Of a DNA stretch of 64,000 bases, positions 44,479-53,356 are shown piece after piece. The position numbers and the translations under genes were made by a program. The notes under the pieces were generated by a model. The model was given only the letters and a program-made list of their open reading frames with translations, did not search any database and was not told where the DNA came from. How positions within the stretch are numbered: position 1 is the stretch's first letter; each line of letters opens with the position of its first letter. The stretch is from the NCBI RefSeq assembly GCF_004366375.1, contig NZ_SOEF01000008.1, positions 1 through 64,000 of the forward strand, read 5' to 3'. This DNA comes from Halanaerobium congolense (lineage in GTDB: Bacteria; Bacillota; Halanaerobiia; Halanaerobiales; Halanaerobiaceae).

Positions 44479-45727
44479 TATTATCACCAACTTTTCTAGT
44501 AGCTTTTACTTCTAATTCTGCAAGTCCATCACTTAAACGAGCATTTAAAATTTCTCCAGTTTTAATTTCATCTACAGATTTGATAGTGTTCTCATTTTCA
44601 TCCTGAAGAATTGAATAACCACGATCTAAAGTCTGAAGTGGACTCAAATTATTTAGTTTCTGATATAATAATTGGTATTTATTTTCCCAGTTCTTGTAAT
44701 CTTTTTCGATTTGATGGATTAAACCAGTCTCCAGTCGATCAAGTTCCTGCTCATAGCTGCGGAAAAGTTCTTCTGGAGAGCTGAAGATTCGTCTCTCGAA
44801 AATACTCTCTACCTTATTTTTATATTCTTTGATTTTTGTAGAACTGCTGTTTAAAAGCCTTTTAGTTAAATTTTCCAATCTATTTAAAATTTCTTCCCTG
44901 TTTGCAGTAGCCAGCTCAGCAGCTGCAGAAGGGGTAGGTGCCCTTAAATCAGCCACAAAGTCAGAAATGGTGAAATCAGTTTCATGACCAACTCCACTAA
45001 TCACCGGTAGTTTAGAATTATAAATAGCTCTTGCCACCTCTTCTTCATTAAAAGGCCAGAGATCTTCAATTGAGCCTCCACCACGACTGATAATAATTAA
45101 ATCTATGTCATCACGGCTGTTTAAATACTTAATACCAGCAGTTATTTCGCCCTTAGCCAAATTACCCTGAACATGAGCCGGAACAATTAAAACAGAAAAA
45201 TTACCACTGCGTCTTTTCATCACGGAAAGTATATCCCTAATGGCTGCTCCAGTTGGGGAGGTAACTATTCCAATTTTTTTGGCCAACAGTGGTATTTCTT
45301 TTTTCTTAGACTCAGCAAATAAGCCTTCTTTTTCTAAATTTTCCTTTAATTTTTCAAAAGCCTCATATAATTTACCTTTACCAGCTTTTATCATTTCGCG
45401 GGCATAAAACTGATATTCTCCCCGCTGGGCGTAGATATCTAAACTACCTCTAGCTTCAACCTGCATCCCTTCTTCTGGTTCAAAATCCAGAGAAGAATTA
45501 TAGCCTTTAAACATTACACTTTTCAGCTGAGAGTTTTTATCTTTTAGAGTAAAATACATATGACCGGAGCTGTGGTGATAAAAGTTTGAAATCTCACCAC
45601 TTATCCAAAAATCAGAAAGAAGAGTATCTTCTTTAATTAAAGCCTGAAGATACTCTGTAATTTCTGCTACTGTATATATCTTTTTTTCTTTTTTTGCAAA
45701 TAAATTGTCCTGATATAAATCTGACAT
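44471..45727 (-). CDS. xseA: Exodeoxyribonuclease VII large subunit
   Basis: This large subunit of exonuclease VII has an N-terminal OB-fold (about 10-100, TVAEITEYLQALI and ISGEISNFYHHSSGHMYFTL), a central catalytic domain with IGIVTSPTGAAIRDI, IIISRGGGSIEDLWPFNEE and PVISGVGHETDFTISD, and a C-terminal coiled coil. The frame opens at GTG 45739; the ATG at 45727 (418 residues, MSDLYQDNLF) fits family length better. It follows nfnB by 13 bases. Confidence 0.95.
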   Translation of the reverse strand: MSDLYQDNLFAKKEKKIYTVAEITEYLQALIKEDTLLSDFWISGEISNFYHHSSGHMYFTLKDKNSQLKSVMFKGYNSSLDFEPEEGMQVEARGSLDIYAQRGEYQFYAREMIKAGKGKLYEAFEKLKENLEKEGLFAESKKKEIPLLAKKIGIVTSPTGAAIRDILSVMKRRSGNFSVLIVPAHVQGNLAKGEITAGIKYLNSRDDIDLIIISRGGGSIEDLWPFNEEEVARAIYNSKLPVISGVGHETDFTISDFVADLRAPTPSAAAELATANREEILNRLENLTKRLLNSSSTKIKEYKNKVESIFERRIFSSPEELFRSYEQELDRLETGLIHQIEKDYKNWENKYQLLYQKLNNLSPLQTLDRGYSILQDENENTIKSVDEIKTGEILNARLSDGLAELEVKATRKVGDNND

Positions 45728-45740
45728 AAAATCAACCACT

Positions 45741-47156
45741 CTATTTTTTAGATTTGTTTAACAGATAATTTTTGATATTTTCTGCTGCAGTTTTCCCAGC
45801 ACCCATTGCTTTGATAACAGTTGCAGCACCAGTTACTACATCTCCTCCAGCATAAACTCCTTCTCGGCTTGTCTGCTGGTTCTCATCGACTTTAATTCCA
45901 CCCCAACTTTTTGTTTCAATATCTTTAGTATTAGAAGTTAACATGGGATTAGGATTCTGACCAATAGCTATGACAACTGTATCTAAATCCAGCATCCAGT
46001 TAGAGCCTTCAATTGGAATTGGACGTCTTCTGCCTGAATCGTCTTTTTCTCCAAGCTTCATTTTTAAACATTCCATCTTATCAACTCGACCATCTTTACC
46101 GTGAATTGCAACTGGATTATTCAGCAGTTTAAACTCAATTCCTTCTTCTTGAGCGTGATGTATTTCTTCACTTCGAGCAGGCATCTGTTCGGCAGCTCTT
46201 CTGTAAACTATGTATACATCTTCTGCTCCCAGTCGTTTTGCAGTTCTAGCCGAGTCCATTGCTACATTACCGGCACCAACGACAGCTACTCGATCACCGA
46301 CAACAACTGGAGTTCTATATTCAGGATATTTATAAGCCTTCATCAAATTAACTCTGGTTAAAAATTCGTTTGCAGAATAAACTCCATTTAAATTTTCACC
46401 TGGAATATTTAAAAATCTAGGTAAACCAGCACCTACCCCGATAAACATTGATTCATAACCCTGATCAAATAGTTCCTCAACTGTAATGGATTTGCCAACC
46501 ACTACATTCAACTTAATTTCAACACCAAGTTCTTTAATTGCTTCTACTTCCTGATCAACTATCTTTTTAGGCAGCCTAAATTCGGGAATACCGTAACGTA
46601 AAACACCTCCGGTATCATGTAAAGCTTCAAAAATAGTTACATCAAGGCCATATTTTGCCAGGTCAGCTGCTGCAGTTAAACCTGCTGGTCCAGCTCCAAT
46701 TACAGCTACCTTTCTGCCTTCTAACTCAGGTATTTTCAGCTTTTCTACCTCTTCAGCTTTAGTTCGATCGGTTCCTTTTTCCATATTATAATCTGCCACA
46801 TATCGCTCTAAGCGGCCAATTGCTACCGGTTCATTTTTTATTCCCATTACACAGACATCTTCACACTGTTCTTCCTGAGGACAAACTCGACCACAAACAG
46901 CAGGCAAATTATTTTTACTCTTAATTATCTGATTTGCTTTGACAACATCTTCATCTAAAATTGACTGAATAAACTGCGGAATTGGTACATGAACCGGACA
47001 GCCTTCAACACAGGGCTGATGTTTACACTGCAGGCATCTTTCTGCCTCAGCTATCGCTTCTTCATCACTATAACCAAATGGAACTTCATCAAAGTTTTTT
47101 ATCCGTTCTTCCGGTTTTTGCTCCTTCATTGGAGTTTTTTTCTTTTGTAAAGCCAT
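45741..47156 (-). CDS. nfnB: NfnB/GltA-type NADPH-dependent oxidoreductase large subunit
   Basis: This 471-residue iron-sulfur flavoprotein has N-terminal Cys clusters (CLQCKHQPCVEGCPV at 41-55, then CGRVCPQEEQCEDVCV) for two [4Fe-4S] centres, an FAD site (VIGAGPAGLTAAADLAKYG, about 153-171) and an NADP site (VVGAGNVAMDSARTAKRLG). It resembles glutamate synthase small subunits. Paired with the flavodoxin-reductase-like gene, it is best read as NfnB of the electron-bifurcating NADH-dependent ferredoxin:NADP oxidoreductase. A standalone sulfide dehydrogenase (SudA) is the alternative. Confidence 0.88.
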   Translation of the reverse strand: MALQKKKTPMKEQKPEERIKNFDEVPFGYSDEEAIAEAERCLQCKHQPCVEGCPVHVPIPQFIQSILDEDVVKANQIIKSKNNLPAVCGRVCPQEEQCEDVCVMGIKNEPVAIGRLERYVADYNMEKGTDRTKAEEVEKLKIPELEGRKVAVIGAGPAGLTAAADLAKYGLDVTIFEALHDTGGVLRYGIPEFRLPKKIVDQEVEAIKELGVEIKLNVVVGKSITVEELFDQGYESMFIGVGAGLPRFLNIPGENLNGVYSANEFLTRVNLMKAYKYPEYRTPVVVGDRVAVVGAGNVAMDSARTAKRLGAEDVYIVYRRAAEQMPARSEEIHHAQEEGIEFKLLNNPVAIHGKDGRVDKMECLKMKLGEKDDSGRRRPIPIEGSNWMLDLDTVVIAIGQNPNPMLTSNTKDIETKSWGGIKVDENQQTSREGVYAGGDVVTGAATVIKAMGAGKTAAENIKNYLLNKSKK

Positions 47157-47986
47157 TAATTATCCTCCTCAACTTCTTCTTCATGAACTAAATCGTCTTC
47201 GTTTTGATAAAAGTTCAATCTATTCATTAGTTCTTTAAAATCAACCTGGTGAGCATTAAATGCCGGTCCATCAACACAGGTGAACTTTCTTTCTCCACCG
47301 ACAGTTACCCTACAGGCTCCACACATTCCAGTTCCATCAACCATTATCGCATTTAAACTAACTATAGTTTCTATTCCATACTCTTTAGTCATATCTGCAA
47401 CCGCTTTCATCATCGGAACCGGTCCAATCGCTACTACTAAATCAATATCATCCTCGTCTTCCAACAGGTCCTTTAAAATATCTGTAACAAAACCATGGTG
47501 CCCATAGCTGCCATCATCAGTAGCAATATATACTCGATCACTGTATTGATTTAATTCATCTTCTAAAATAATTAAATTTTTAGTTCTGGCCCCTGTAATA
47601 CTTATTACTTCAGCGCCCTGCTCATAAAAACCTCTAACTTTAGGATACAAGAGAGCTGTTCCAGTTCCTCCACCTAATAAAACAACTTTTTCATAACCCT
47701 CCATATCTATGTGATGCCCTAAAGGACCGACAATATCCTTAATATAATCACCTTTATCCATCTTTCCTAATAATTTAGTCGAATATCCAACTTCCTGAAA
47801 AATTATGGTAATAACTCCTGTTTCTCGCTCATAATCAGCTACAGTCAGTGGGATACGTTCTCCCTTCTCATCTACTCTTAATATTATAAAATTACCTGGC
47901 TGAGTTTTTTCTGCAATCAAAGGTGCTTTAACCTTCAATTTTTTAATAGTTGGTGCCAGAACTTCCTTCTCTAAAATTTCGTACAT
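47156..47986 (-). CDS. nfnA: NfnA/ferredoxin-NADP reductase-like small subunit
   Basis: This 276-residue FAD/NAD-binding reductase has an N-terminal FAD domain (1-95), an NAD domain (about 95-220, VVLLGGGTGTALLYPKVRGF) and a C-terminal Cys motif MCGACRVTVGGERKFTC (about 222-238) following VDGTG, which fits the NfnA [2Fe-2S] site bound by three Cys and one Asp. It shares one base with nfnB (stop/start overlap). Together they would move electrons between NADH, NADPH and ferredoxin in a fermentative anaerobe. Confidence 0.88.
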   Translation of the reverse strand: MYEILEKEVLAPTIKKLKVKAPLIAEKTQPGNFIILRVDEKGERIPLTVADYERETGVITIIFQEVGYSTKLLGKMDKGDYIKDIVGPLGHHIDMEGYEKVVLLGGGTGTALLYPKVRGFYEQGAEVISITGARTKNLIILEDELNQYSDRVYIATDDGSYGHHGFVTDILKDLLEDEDDIDLVVAIGPVPMMKAVADMTKEYGIETIVSLNAIMVDGTGMCGACRVTVGGERKFTCVDGPAFNAHQVDFKELMNRLNFYQNEDDLVHEEEVEEDN

Positions 47987-48166
47987 AATTTACCTCCTCG
48001 TTTTTTAAAAAAGCAAAATATTTCTGCTGCTTCTATCAATTAATTCTTTACCAGGACCACTAAATCCTTCTTATTTTGAGAAATAATCAACATTTAAACC
48101 AAGTTATTTTTTTCATTAAGTTTTACTGCAATAATTTTGAAAATTAAGCAATATCTAAAAATTACC

Positions 48167-48195
48167 TTGACAAAAATAATATTTTAAGTTAGAAT
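48167..48195 (+). promoter_or_regulatory. Promoter of tRNA-Leu
   Basis: TTGACA (48167-48172) and TAGAAT (48190-48195) are exactly 17 bases apart, ending 13 bases before the tRNA (48209). This matches the strong sigma-A consensus. The rest of the flank to nfnA (47987-48166) holds only the nfnA leader and a weak hairpin ending in a U-run. Confidence 0.85.
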
Positions 48196-48208
48196 ATTAT
48201 TTGTCAAC

Positions 48209-48295
48209 GCGAAAGTGGCGGAACTGGCAGACGCGCTAGGTTCAGGGTCTAGTGGTCTCACGACCGTGAGGGTTCGAATCCCTCCTTTCGCACCA
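48209..48295 (+). tRNA. tRNA-Leu (anticodon CAG), CCA encoded
   Basis: The 87-base class II tRNA folds as a cloverleaf: acceptor stem GCGAAAG with CTTTCGC, then A and a genomic CCA; D-loop with TGGCGGAACTGGCAGACGC; anticodon loop TTCAGGG giving CAG; long variable arm with GTGGTCTCACGACC; T arm GAGGGTTCGAATCCCTC. It decodes CUG. It stands alone on the plus strand, with its own promoter and terminator. Confidence 0.97.
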
Positions 48296-48320
48296 TTTTA
48301 AAATTATAACCGCAGTTTAA

Positions 48321-48345
48321 AGAGCAGAGTTTTCTGCTCTTTTTT
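48321..48345 (+). terminator. Intrinsic terminator of tRNA-Leu
   Basis: AGAGCAGA (48321-48328) and TCTGCTCT (48333-48340) form an 8-bp stem with a GTTT loop, followed by a T-run. The stem ends 25 bases beyond the tRNA CCA. Confidence 0.9.
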
Positions 48346-48416
48346 ATTTGCCCAAATATTATTTACATTAAAGATTGAAGCTAAAAGTTGATAAATTTAA
48401 ACTTTTTCTACTCCTT

Positions 48417-49619
48417 TTAGGCTTCAAGTCTAGCTGCAAAATCAGCAATCCTACTGATACCTTCTCTAATTTTCTCTTTACTTAAAGCAAAAGATATCCG
48501 AATAAAATTATCCATTCCAAAAGCTATTCCTGGAACTACTGCCACCTTATTATATTCCAATAATAAATCGGTAAAAGAAAGTGAATCTTCAATTTCCTGT
48601 CCCTCAATCTTTTTTGAAATCAGTTCTGAAATATCAATGAAAAAATAAAAAGCTCCAGCGGGTGTTATTGTTTTAAGACCTGCAATATCAGCCAACAATT
48701 TTGCGGTTAAATCTCTTCTTTCTTGATAAATTTGGCAGCGGTCTTTGACTATTTTTTTTAGCTCTGGACTGGCTAATGCTTTAGCACTTGCATACTGAGC
48801 AATTGTATTAACATTGGAAGTGGTATGACTTTGAATTTTTGTCATCTTAGCTATCCATTCACTGCTGGCAAAACCTAAGCCAACTCTCCACCCAGTCATC
48901 GAATATGATTTTGACATTCCATTAACAACTAAAATCTTTTCTTTTAGCTCCGGAAATAATTCAATCATTGATGAAAAATCCCGTCCATCATAAAGAAGTT
49001 TATCATAGATTTCATCACTGATAATAAAAATATCCTCAGCAGCAATAATCTCAATCAGCTGCCTTAGTTCTGATTTTGAATAAAAGTGACCGTCGGGATT
49101 AGAAGGAGAATTAATAATGACTGCCTTTGTCTGAGCTGTAATAGCTGCTTTTAATTCAGCGGCTGTTAATTTATATTTATTTTCAACCTTTGTTTCAATA
49201 AAGCGAGGTTTACCACCTGCTAGTTTAACTATTTCAGGATAAGAAACCCAATAAGGCTTCGGAATTAAAATCTCATCTTCAGGTTCTACAATTGCTGATA
49301 AAGCATTAAAAAGTACCTGTTTCCCCCCATTACAAACAATAACTTCATCAGTTGAATACTCATAGGAATAGTTATCTGCAAAATAATTTACAGCAGATTC
49401 CTTTAATTCCGGTAAACCAGAAACTGAAGTATAGCCAGTGTAGCCTTTATCCATCGCTTCCACAGCAGCCTTTTTTATGAATTCAGGTGTTGGAAAATCG
49501 GGTTCCCCCGCCCCAAAGCTTACTATATCTTCTCCATCTGCGGTTAATTTATCTGCTTTTTTACTTACCGCAAGTGTTTTTGATTCTTCAATTTTTGCTA
49601 TTCTTGCTGAATAATCCAT
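48417..49619 (-). CDS. aspC: Class I pyridoxal-phosphate aminotransferase (aspartate aminotransferase-like)
   Basis: This PLP enzyme has the substrate-site GAGEPDFPTP (about 35-44), the asparagine/aspartate ligands NSPSNPDGHFYS and DEIYDKLLYDG, and the lysine of the internal aldimine in GMSKSYSMTGWRVG (about 234-247). It is a Bacillus-type 1b aspartate aminotransferase. Start codons GTG 49625, ATG 49622 and ATG 49619 are all near the GGGG; I chose the last. The exact amino-acid specificity is not proven. It is near nusB but separated by a terminator. Confidence 0.9.
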   Translation of the reverse strand: MDYSARIAKIEESKTLAVSKKADKLTADGEDIVSFGAGEPDFPTPEFIKKAAVEAMDKGYTGYTSVSGLPELKESAVNYFADNYSYEYSTDEVIVCNGGKQVLFNALSAIVEPEDEILIPKPYWVSYPEIVKLAGGKPRFIETKVENKYKLTAAELKAAITAQTKAVIINSPSNPDGHFYSKSELRQLIEIIAAEDIFIISDEIYDKLLYDGRDFSSMIELFPELKEKILVVNGMSKSYSMTGWRVGLGFASSEWIAKMTKIQSHTTSNVNTIAQYASAKALASPELKKIVKDRCQIYQERRDLTAKLLADIAGLKTITPAGAFYFFIDISELISKKIEGQEIEDSLSFTDLLLEYNKVAVVPGIAFGMDNFIRISFALSKEKIREGISRIADFAARLEA

Positions 49620-49717
49620 CATCACACCCCATTAAATTATTGATTTCTTGAGCCTCTATTTTGTAAGCAAATATTACTACATAAAATATACCATAAAAAC
49701 AGTTAAAAAACAAAAAA

Positions 49718-49738
49718 AAGAAGGCCCAAAGCCCTCTT
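49718..49738 (-). terminator. Intrinsic terminator overlapping the end of nusB
   Basis: AAGAAGGC (49718-49725) pairs with GCCCTCTT (49731-49738) through one G-U pair around a 5-base loop. On the minus strand a long U-run follows, giving a clear terminator that starts two bases beyond the nusB stop. Confidence 0.85.
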
Positions 49739-49739
49739 T

Positions 49740-50141
49740 TTAAGCAAATTTTGATAGTATTCCATTAATAAAAGAAGGTGAACTATCATCTGCATATTTT
49801 TTTGCGATTTTTACCGCCTCATTAATAGCAACTTTAACGGGAATCTCATGCTGAATTTCATAAGCAGCAATTCTTAAAATATTCCTATCAATTGCCGGCA
49901 TTCTCTCAATATCCCAGTTAATAGCATATTTATTGATCTGAGCGTCCAGCAGCTCAAGTTCCATTATAATCCCTTCCAGAAGTTCCGCGGCATATAAATT
50001 TTCTTCTATAATACCCTTTTCAGCAATAAAATTATCATAAGTATTTTTATAATTTTCTAGATCAAGTTTTTTTCTGATATCTAGACCATAAAGAATCTGT
50101 AAAACCCAGATCCTCTGTTTGTGTCTTGAAACTTTTTGCAT
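49740..50141 (-). CDS. nusB: Transcription antitermination factor NusB
   Basis: This 133-residue all-helical NusB binds boxA RNA with S10/NusE for rRNA antitermination. It shows the basic start HKQRIWVLQILYGLDI and the conserved C-terminal IPVKVAINEAVKIAKKYADD and SPSFINGILSKF. Length is normal. It lies 24 bases after the DUF2273 gene, in the standard asp23-amaP-DUF2273-nusB order. Confidence 0.95.
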   Translation of the reverse strand: MQKVSRHKQRIWVLQILYGLDIRKKLDLENYKNTYDNFIAEKGIIEENLYAAELLEGIIMELELLDAQINKYAINWDIERMPAIDRNILRIAAYEIQHEIPVKVAINEAVKIAKKYADDSSPSFINGILSKFA

Positions 50142-50165
50142 AAAGCAAATACCTCATTTCTAACT

Positions 50166-50402
50166 CTATTTAAATCTTTCCGGAATAATTCTTAAAATAA
50201 AATCTTTCAAGTCTTCTTCAAAACGCCAGCGCATCCCAAAATAATAGCCAAGCAGAGTAGTTAAGCAGAGCAATAAAGTTTTAAAAAAACCGATTGTTAA
50301 AATTAAAATACCGATAATTAAACCAACTAAAGCTCCTATAATCTTTCTCCGGTTTTGGTATATAAATTGAGATAATTCCTCTTTTAATTCTTTTTTATCC
50401 AT
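50166..50402 (-). CDS. DUF2273 small membrane protein
   Basis: This 78-residue protein has one or two strongly hydrophobic segments (about 22-58, IGALVGLIIGILILTIGFF then LLLCLTTLLGYYFGMRW) and is of the DUF2273 type usually found with Asp23 and AmaP. It is thought to help anchor Asp23 at the membrane. The frame opens at GTG 50414; the ATG at 50402 with GAGGTGG 8 bases upstream is preferred. It precedes nusB. Confidence 0.85.
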   Translation of the reverse strand: MDKKELKEELSQFIYQNRRKIIGALVGLIIGILILTIGFFKTLLLCLTTLLGYYFGMRWRFEEDLKDFILRIIPERFK

Positions 50403-50415
50403 TTTAGAGACCACC

Positions 50416-50955
50416 TCATTCTACATTTTTAGGCAGTTTATTATCCTTTTTTACATCATCAATGCGAATCTGTACTTTTTCTACCTCTATTCCTGTAGTT
50501 TTTGTAATATAGCTTTTTAAATCCTGCTGGATGTTTTCACTAATAGCAGGTAAATCTCCAGGAACAGTTAGATCTCCACTCAAAATAATCTTTAAGCCAG
50601 CTTCCATTTCTTCCAGCTTAACTTTAATATTATCAAATTTCTCTTTTTCTTTAACTCGATCTTTTATTAAATTTGATAGAGCGGAGATTGTAATTGTAAT
50701 ATCTCCAGATTCAGAAGTTAATAACCTGGTTGATTTAAACTTTTTATCAGTAAAATAAGGATAGATCACAAGCAAAGACATAAAAAGGAAGACAAGATAT
50801 ACAACTGCAATCTGCCAATTATTATAGCTTGTGGAAATTAAATCAGGTATAAAGTTTGCTGATAAAAGTCCAAAACTATATAGAGAAAGAGTAATAGTTA
50901 AAACGATAAGAACTAAAGCAATTAAAAAAGAAAATATGTTTTGTATAATTTTCAT
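50416..50955 (-). CDS. amaP: Alkaline shock membrane anchor protein AmaP
   Basis: This 179-residue protein has two N-terminal membrane segments (about 6-30 and 48-68) and a C-terminal cytoplasmic domain (about 80-170) resembling the Asp23 fold (GDITITISALSNLIKDRV, TTGIEVEKVQIRID). AmaP anchors Asp23 at the membrane in staphylococci. It lies between asp23 and the DUF2273 gene. Confidence 0.88.
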   Translation of the reverse strand: MKIIQNIFSFLIALVLIVLTITLSLYSFGLLSANFIPDLISTSYNNWQIAVVYLVFLFMSLLVIYPYFTDKKFKSTRLLTSESGDITITISALSNLIKDRVKEKEKFDNIKVKLEEMEAGLKIILSGDLTVPGDLPAISENIQQDLKSYITKTTGIEVEKVQIRIDDVKKDNKLPKNVE

Positions 50956-50987
50956 TTGGCTTAACCCCCAATCATTTTCAAAGAATG

Positions 50988-51440
50988 TTATTCTTTGTCT
51001 TCTGCTTCCTCTACTTCTTCTTTTTCAACTTCTTCAACTTCTTCCTGATCGTCTTCAGGAAAATTAACCCCCTGAACATGAACATTAACAGCCTTAACAT
51101 CCAAACCTGTCATCCCTTCAATCGCCTGTTTAACATTGTCCTGAATTTTCCAGGCAACATCTGGAATTGAATTTCCATAATTGATAATTACATACACATC
51201 TACTAAGGCAGTTTCATCTTCAACTTCAACTTTTACACCCTTGCTTAAATTTTTTCTGCCAAGCATATCTGCTAAGCCGCCAGCAAGACCACCGCTCATC
51301 CCTGCAACTCCATCAATTTCTGTAGCTGCCAGGCCTGTAATAATTCCTACTACCTCGTCAGCAATTTTGATACTTCCTTCATCGATATTTTCAGCTTCTA
51401 AATTTTCTGCTTTCAGGTCTTGATTTTTTTGGTCACTCAT
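50988..51440 (-). CDS. Asp23/Gls24 family envelope stress protein
   Basis: This 150-residue Asp23 homologue has GSIKIADEVVGIITGLAATEIDGVAG at its start and VDVYVIINYGNSIPDVAWKIQDNVKQAIEGMTGLDVKAVNVHV in the core, the family pattern. The N- and C-termini are strongly acidic (Glu-rich tail). It forms membrane-associated clusters in Gram-positives. A GGAGG site precedes the ATG. It is the first gene of the asp23-amaP-DUF2273-nusB set. Confidence 0.93.
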   Translation of the reverse strand: MSDQKNQDLKAENLEAENIDEGSIKIADEVVGIITGLAATEIDGVAGMSGGLAGGLADMLGRKNLSKGVKVEVEDETALVDVYVIINYGNSIPDVAWKIQDNVKQAIEGMTGLDVKAVNVHVQGVNFPEDDQEEVEEVEKEEVEEAEDKE

Positions 51441-51467
51441 TTTTTAACCTCCTTCATTTACTAAAAT

Positions 51468-52595
51468 TTATCGTTTAATATCAGCCAAAATTTGATTTTG
51501 GTCAGAATATTGACCAACAATTAAAACTCCAATTTTTTCGCCATTATTTTTAATCAACTTTACATAAGTATCATTATCTACAATAATTTCTTCTTCATAT
51601 TCTCCTTCTTTATTTAACTCACCTAAAGAAACAACATTTATACCTGCAACTTTCAATTTATGGGAAGGAACATAACCATCAAATTCAGCTTCGCCTCCAC
51701 TCATTATTGTACCAGCTACTCTTCCCTGAGCCAGAGCAGGAGGCCAAATTCCACAAATTTCACCTTTATATTCTGCTACATCACCAGCAGCGTAAATATC
51801 AGGATTTGAAGTCTGCATTTTACTATTTACTTTAACACCTATATTAATTTCAAGATCAAGATGTTCGATCAAAGATGTATTTGACCTAATTCCAGTTGAA
51901 ATCAAAACAAGATCTGCTTCAATTTCCCTGTCTTTTAGAATAACTTTTTCTACATTCTGCTTACCTTCAAAGCCTTTTGTGCTGGCATCAGTAATTACTT
52001 TTACATTATTAGCCCTAAGTTTCTGTTCAAGGAGATCTCCTCCTTTTTTATCAAGCTGCATTGGCAGCAAATAAGGGGCCACTTCTAAAACAGTAGTGTC
52101 CAGACCGGCTTTAGCAAAATTATAAGCGATCTCTAAACCTAAAAGTCCACCACCTACTACAACTGCTTTTTTAGCATTTTCAGCCGCCTTATTAATAACT
52201 TTTACATCAGCTGCAGTTCTTAAAGTAAAAATATTTTCCAACTCTACTCCAAAAAACGGAGGAATAAAACAATGAGAACCGTTTGCTAAAAGTAATTTAT
52301 CAAATTTATATTTGCCATTATCACTTTTAATAAATTTATTTTTCCCATCAACTTCTATAATTTTTTCGTTAAGATGGAGATCAATATTATTATTTTCAAA
52401 CCACTGCTGATCATTAATAATAATATCTTCTACATCAACTTCGCCAGATAAACATTCAATCAGCCGTGGTCTATAATAAAATGGATAATTTTCATCAGTG
52501 AATATAGAAATTTGATCATTTTCTTTTCTATTTTTTAAAATCTCTTTTACTGCAGAAACTCCAGCCGCACAGGCTCCAATAATTAAATAGTTCAT
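51468..52595 (-). CDS. FAD-dependent pyridine nucleotide-disulfide oxidoreductase
   Basis: This 375-residue flavoprotein has FAD-binding GACAAGVSAVKEI (N-terminus), NAD-binding VVVGGGLLGLEIAYNFAKAG (about 140-159) and PDIYAAGDVAEYKG (FAD, about 264-277). It resembles the NADH:rubredoxin/nitrite reductase flavin domain group, which often reduces rubredoxin in anaerobes for oxygen or superoxide defence. The partner is not visible. It lies 28 bases upstream of asp23; operon membership is uncertain. Confidence 0.82.
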   Translation of the reverse strand: MNYLIIGACAAGVSAVKEILKNRKENDQISIFTDENYPFYYRPRLIECLSGEVDVEDIIINDQQWFENNNIDLHLNEKIIEVDGKNKFIKSDNGKYKFDKLLLANGSHCFIPPFFGVELENIFTLRTAADVKVINKAAENAKKAVVVGGGLLGLEIAYNFAKAGLDTTVLEVAPYLLPMQLDKKGGDLLEQKLRANNVKVITDASTKGFEGKQNVEKVILKDREIEADLVLISTGIRSNTSLIEHLDLEINIGVKVNSKMQTSNPDIYAAGDVAEYKGEICGIWPPALAQGRVAGTIMSGGEAEFDGYVPSHKLKVAGINVVSLGELNKEGEYEEEIIVDNDTYVKLIKNNGEKIGVLIVGQYSDQNQILADIKR

Positions 52596-52638
52596 CTATT
52601 ATCGCCCCCATTAATTATAAATTGATTTTTAGACCTTT

Positions 52639-53202
52639 TTAACTATTAACTCTTTCAATATATTCATTACTTCTTGTATCTATTTTTAGAATATCCCCTT
52701 CTTCAATAAATAGAGGAACCTGAACTACTAAACCAGTCTCCATAGTAGCCGGCTTATTACCACCAGATACTGTATTCCCTCTAATGTTAGGCTGAGTATC
52801 CTCAACTTTTAATTCAACAAAAGTAGGTAAATCAATATCAATTGGACGTCCTTTGTAAACAGCTATCTCCAATTCCATATTTTCTTTTAAATATTTAACC
52901 TTATCTCCAAGCTGTTCCGTACTGAGATGAAATTGGTCATATGTATCATTATCCATAAAAATATAGTCATTACCATCCCAGTATAGATACTGCATTTTCT
53001 TTTTCTCAACGTGAGCAGTTTCTACCTTTTCTCCAGCTTTAAAAGTTTTGTTAATCGTATATCCTTCTTCAACATTACGTAATTTTGTTCTAACAAATGC
53101 ACTTCCTCTACCAGATTTTGAGTGTTGAAATTCTATAACCTGATAAACTTCTCCATCCAGCTCTATTGTTAAACCTGTATTAAAATCATTTGTTGAAATC
53201 AT
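52639..53202 (-). CDS. efp: Elongation factor P with arginine at the tip position
   Basis: This EF-P prevents ribosome stalling at polyproline. It has an N-terminal KOW-like domain, central OB domain and C-terminal OB domain. The frame opens at GTG 53217, but the ATG at 53202, with GGAGGTG upstream, gives 187 residues and places Arg32 (in [13 protein letters not shown]) where most EF-Ps have the modified Lys32/34. The usual PGK is SGR. Arg32 is known in Pseudomonas-type EF-P (rhamnosylated by EarP), but no EarP is visible here. It follows pepP. Confidence 0.96.
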   Translation of the reverse strand: MISTNDFNTGLTIELDGEVYQVIEFQHSKSGRGSAFVRTKLRNVEEGYTINKTFKAGEKVETAHVEKKKMQYLYWDGNDYIFMDNDTYDQFHLSTEQLGDKVKYLKENMELEIAVYKGRPIDIDLPTFVELKVEDTQPNIRGNTVSGGNKPATMETGLVVQVPLFIEEGDILKIDTRSNEYIERVNS

Positions 53203-53356
53203 TTTAAACACCTCCACTATTTTTTACTGCAGTTCAATTATAGCAGAAATTAGCTTTTTAAACAAATTATTGCCTTTAAATAATACAACTCCTGCTGATA
53301 TTTTAGTTTGAAGATGCTGTGCTTAAATATAATAATTTGATCAAACAATCAGTTTT

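Noticed and set aside
47990-48040. Attenuator hairpin before nfnA
   Set aside because: A 6-bp stem with a 3-base loop and a U-run is visible, but it is weak and AT-rich, so I did not list it as a feature.
49740-50955. A CRISPR array or prophage in the window
   Set aside because: No regularly spaced direct repeats, cas genes, integrase or phage structural genes were seen anywhere in the 64 kb; the only repeats are the two-copy element and a tandem 13-mer.
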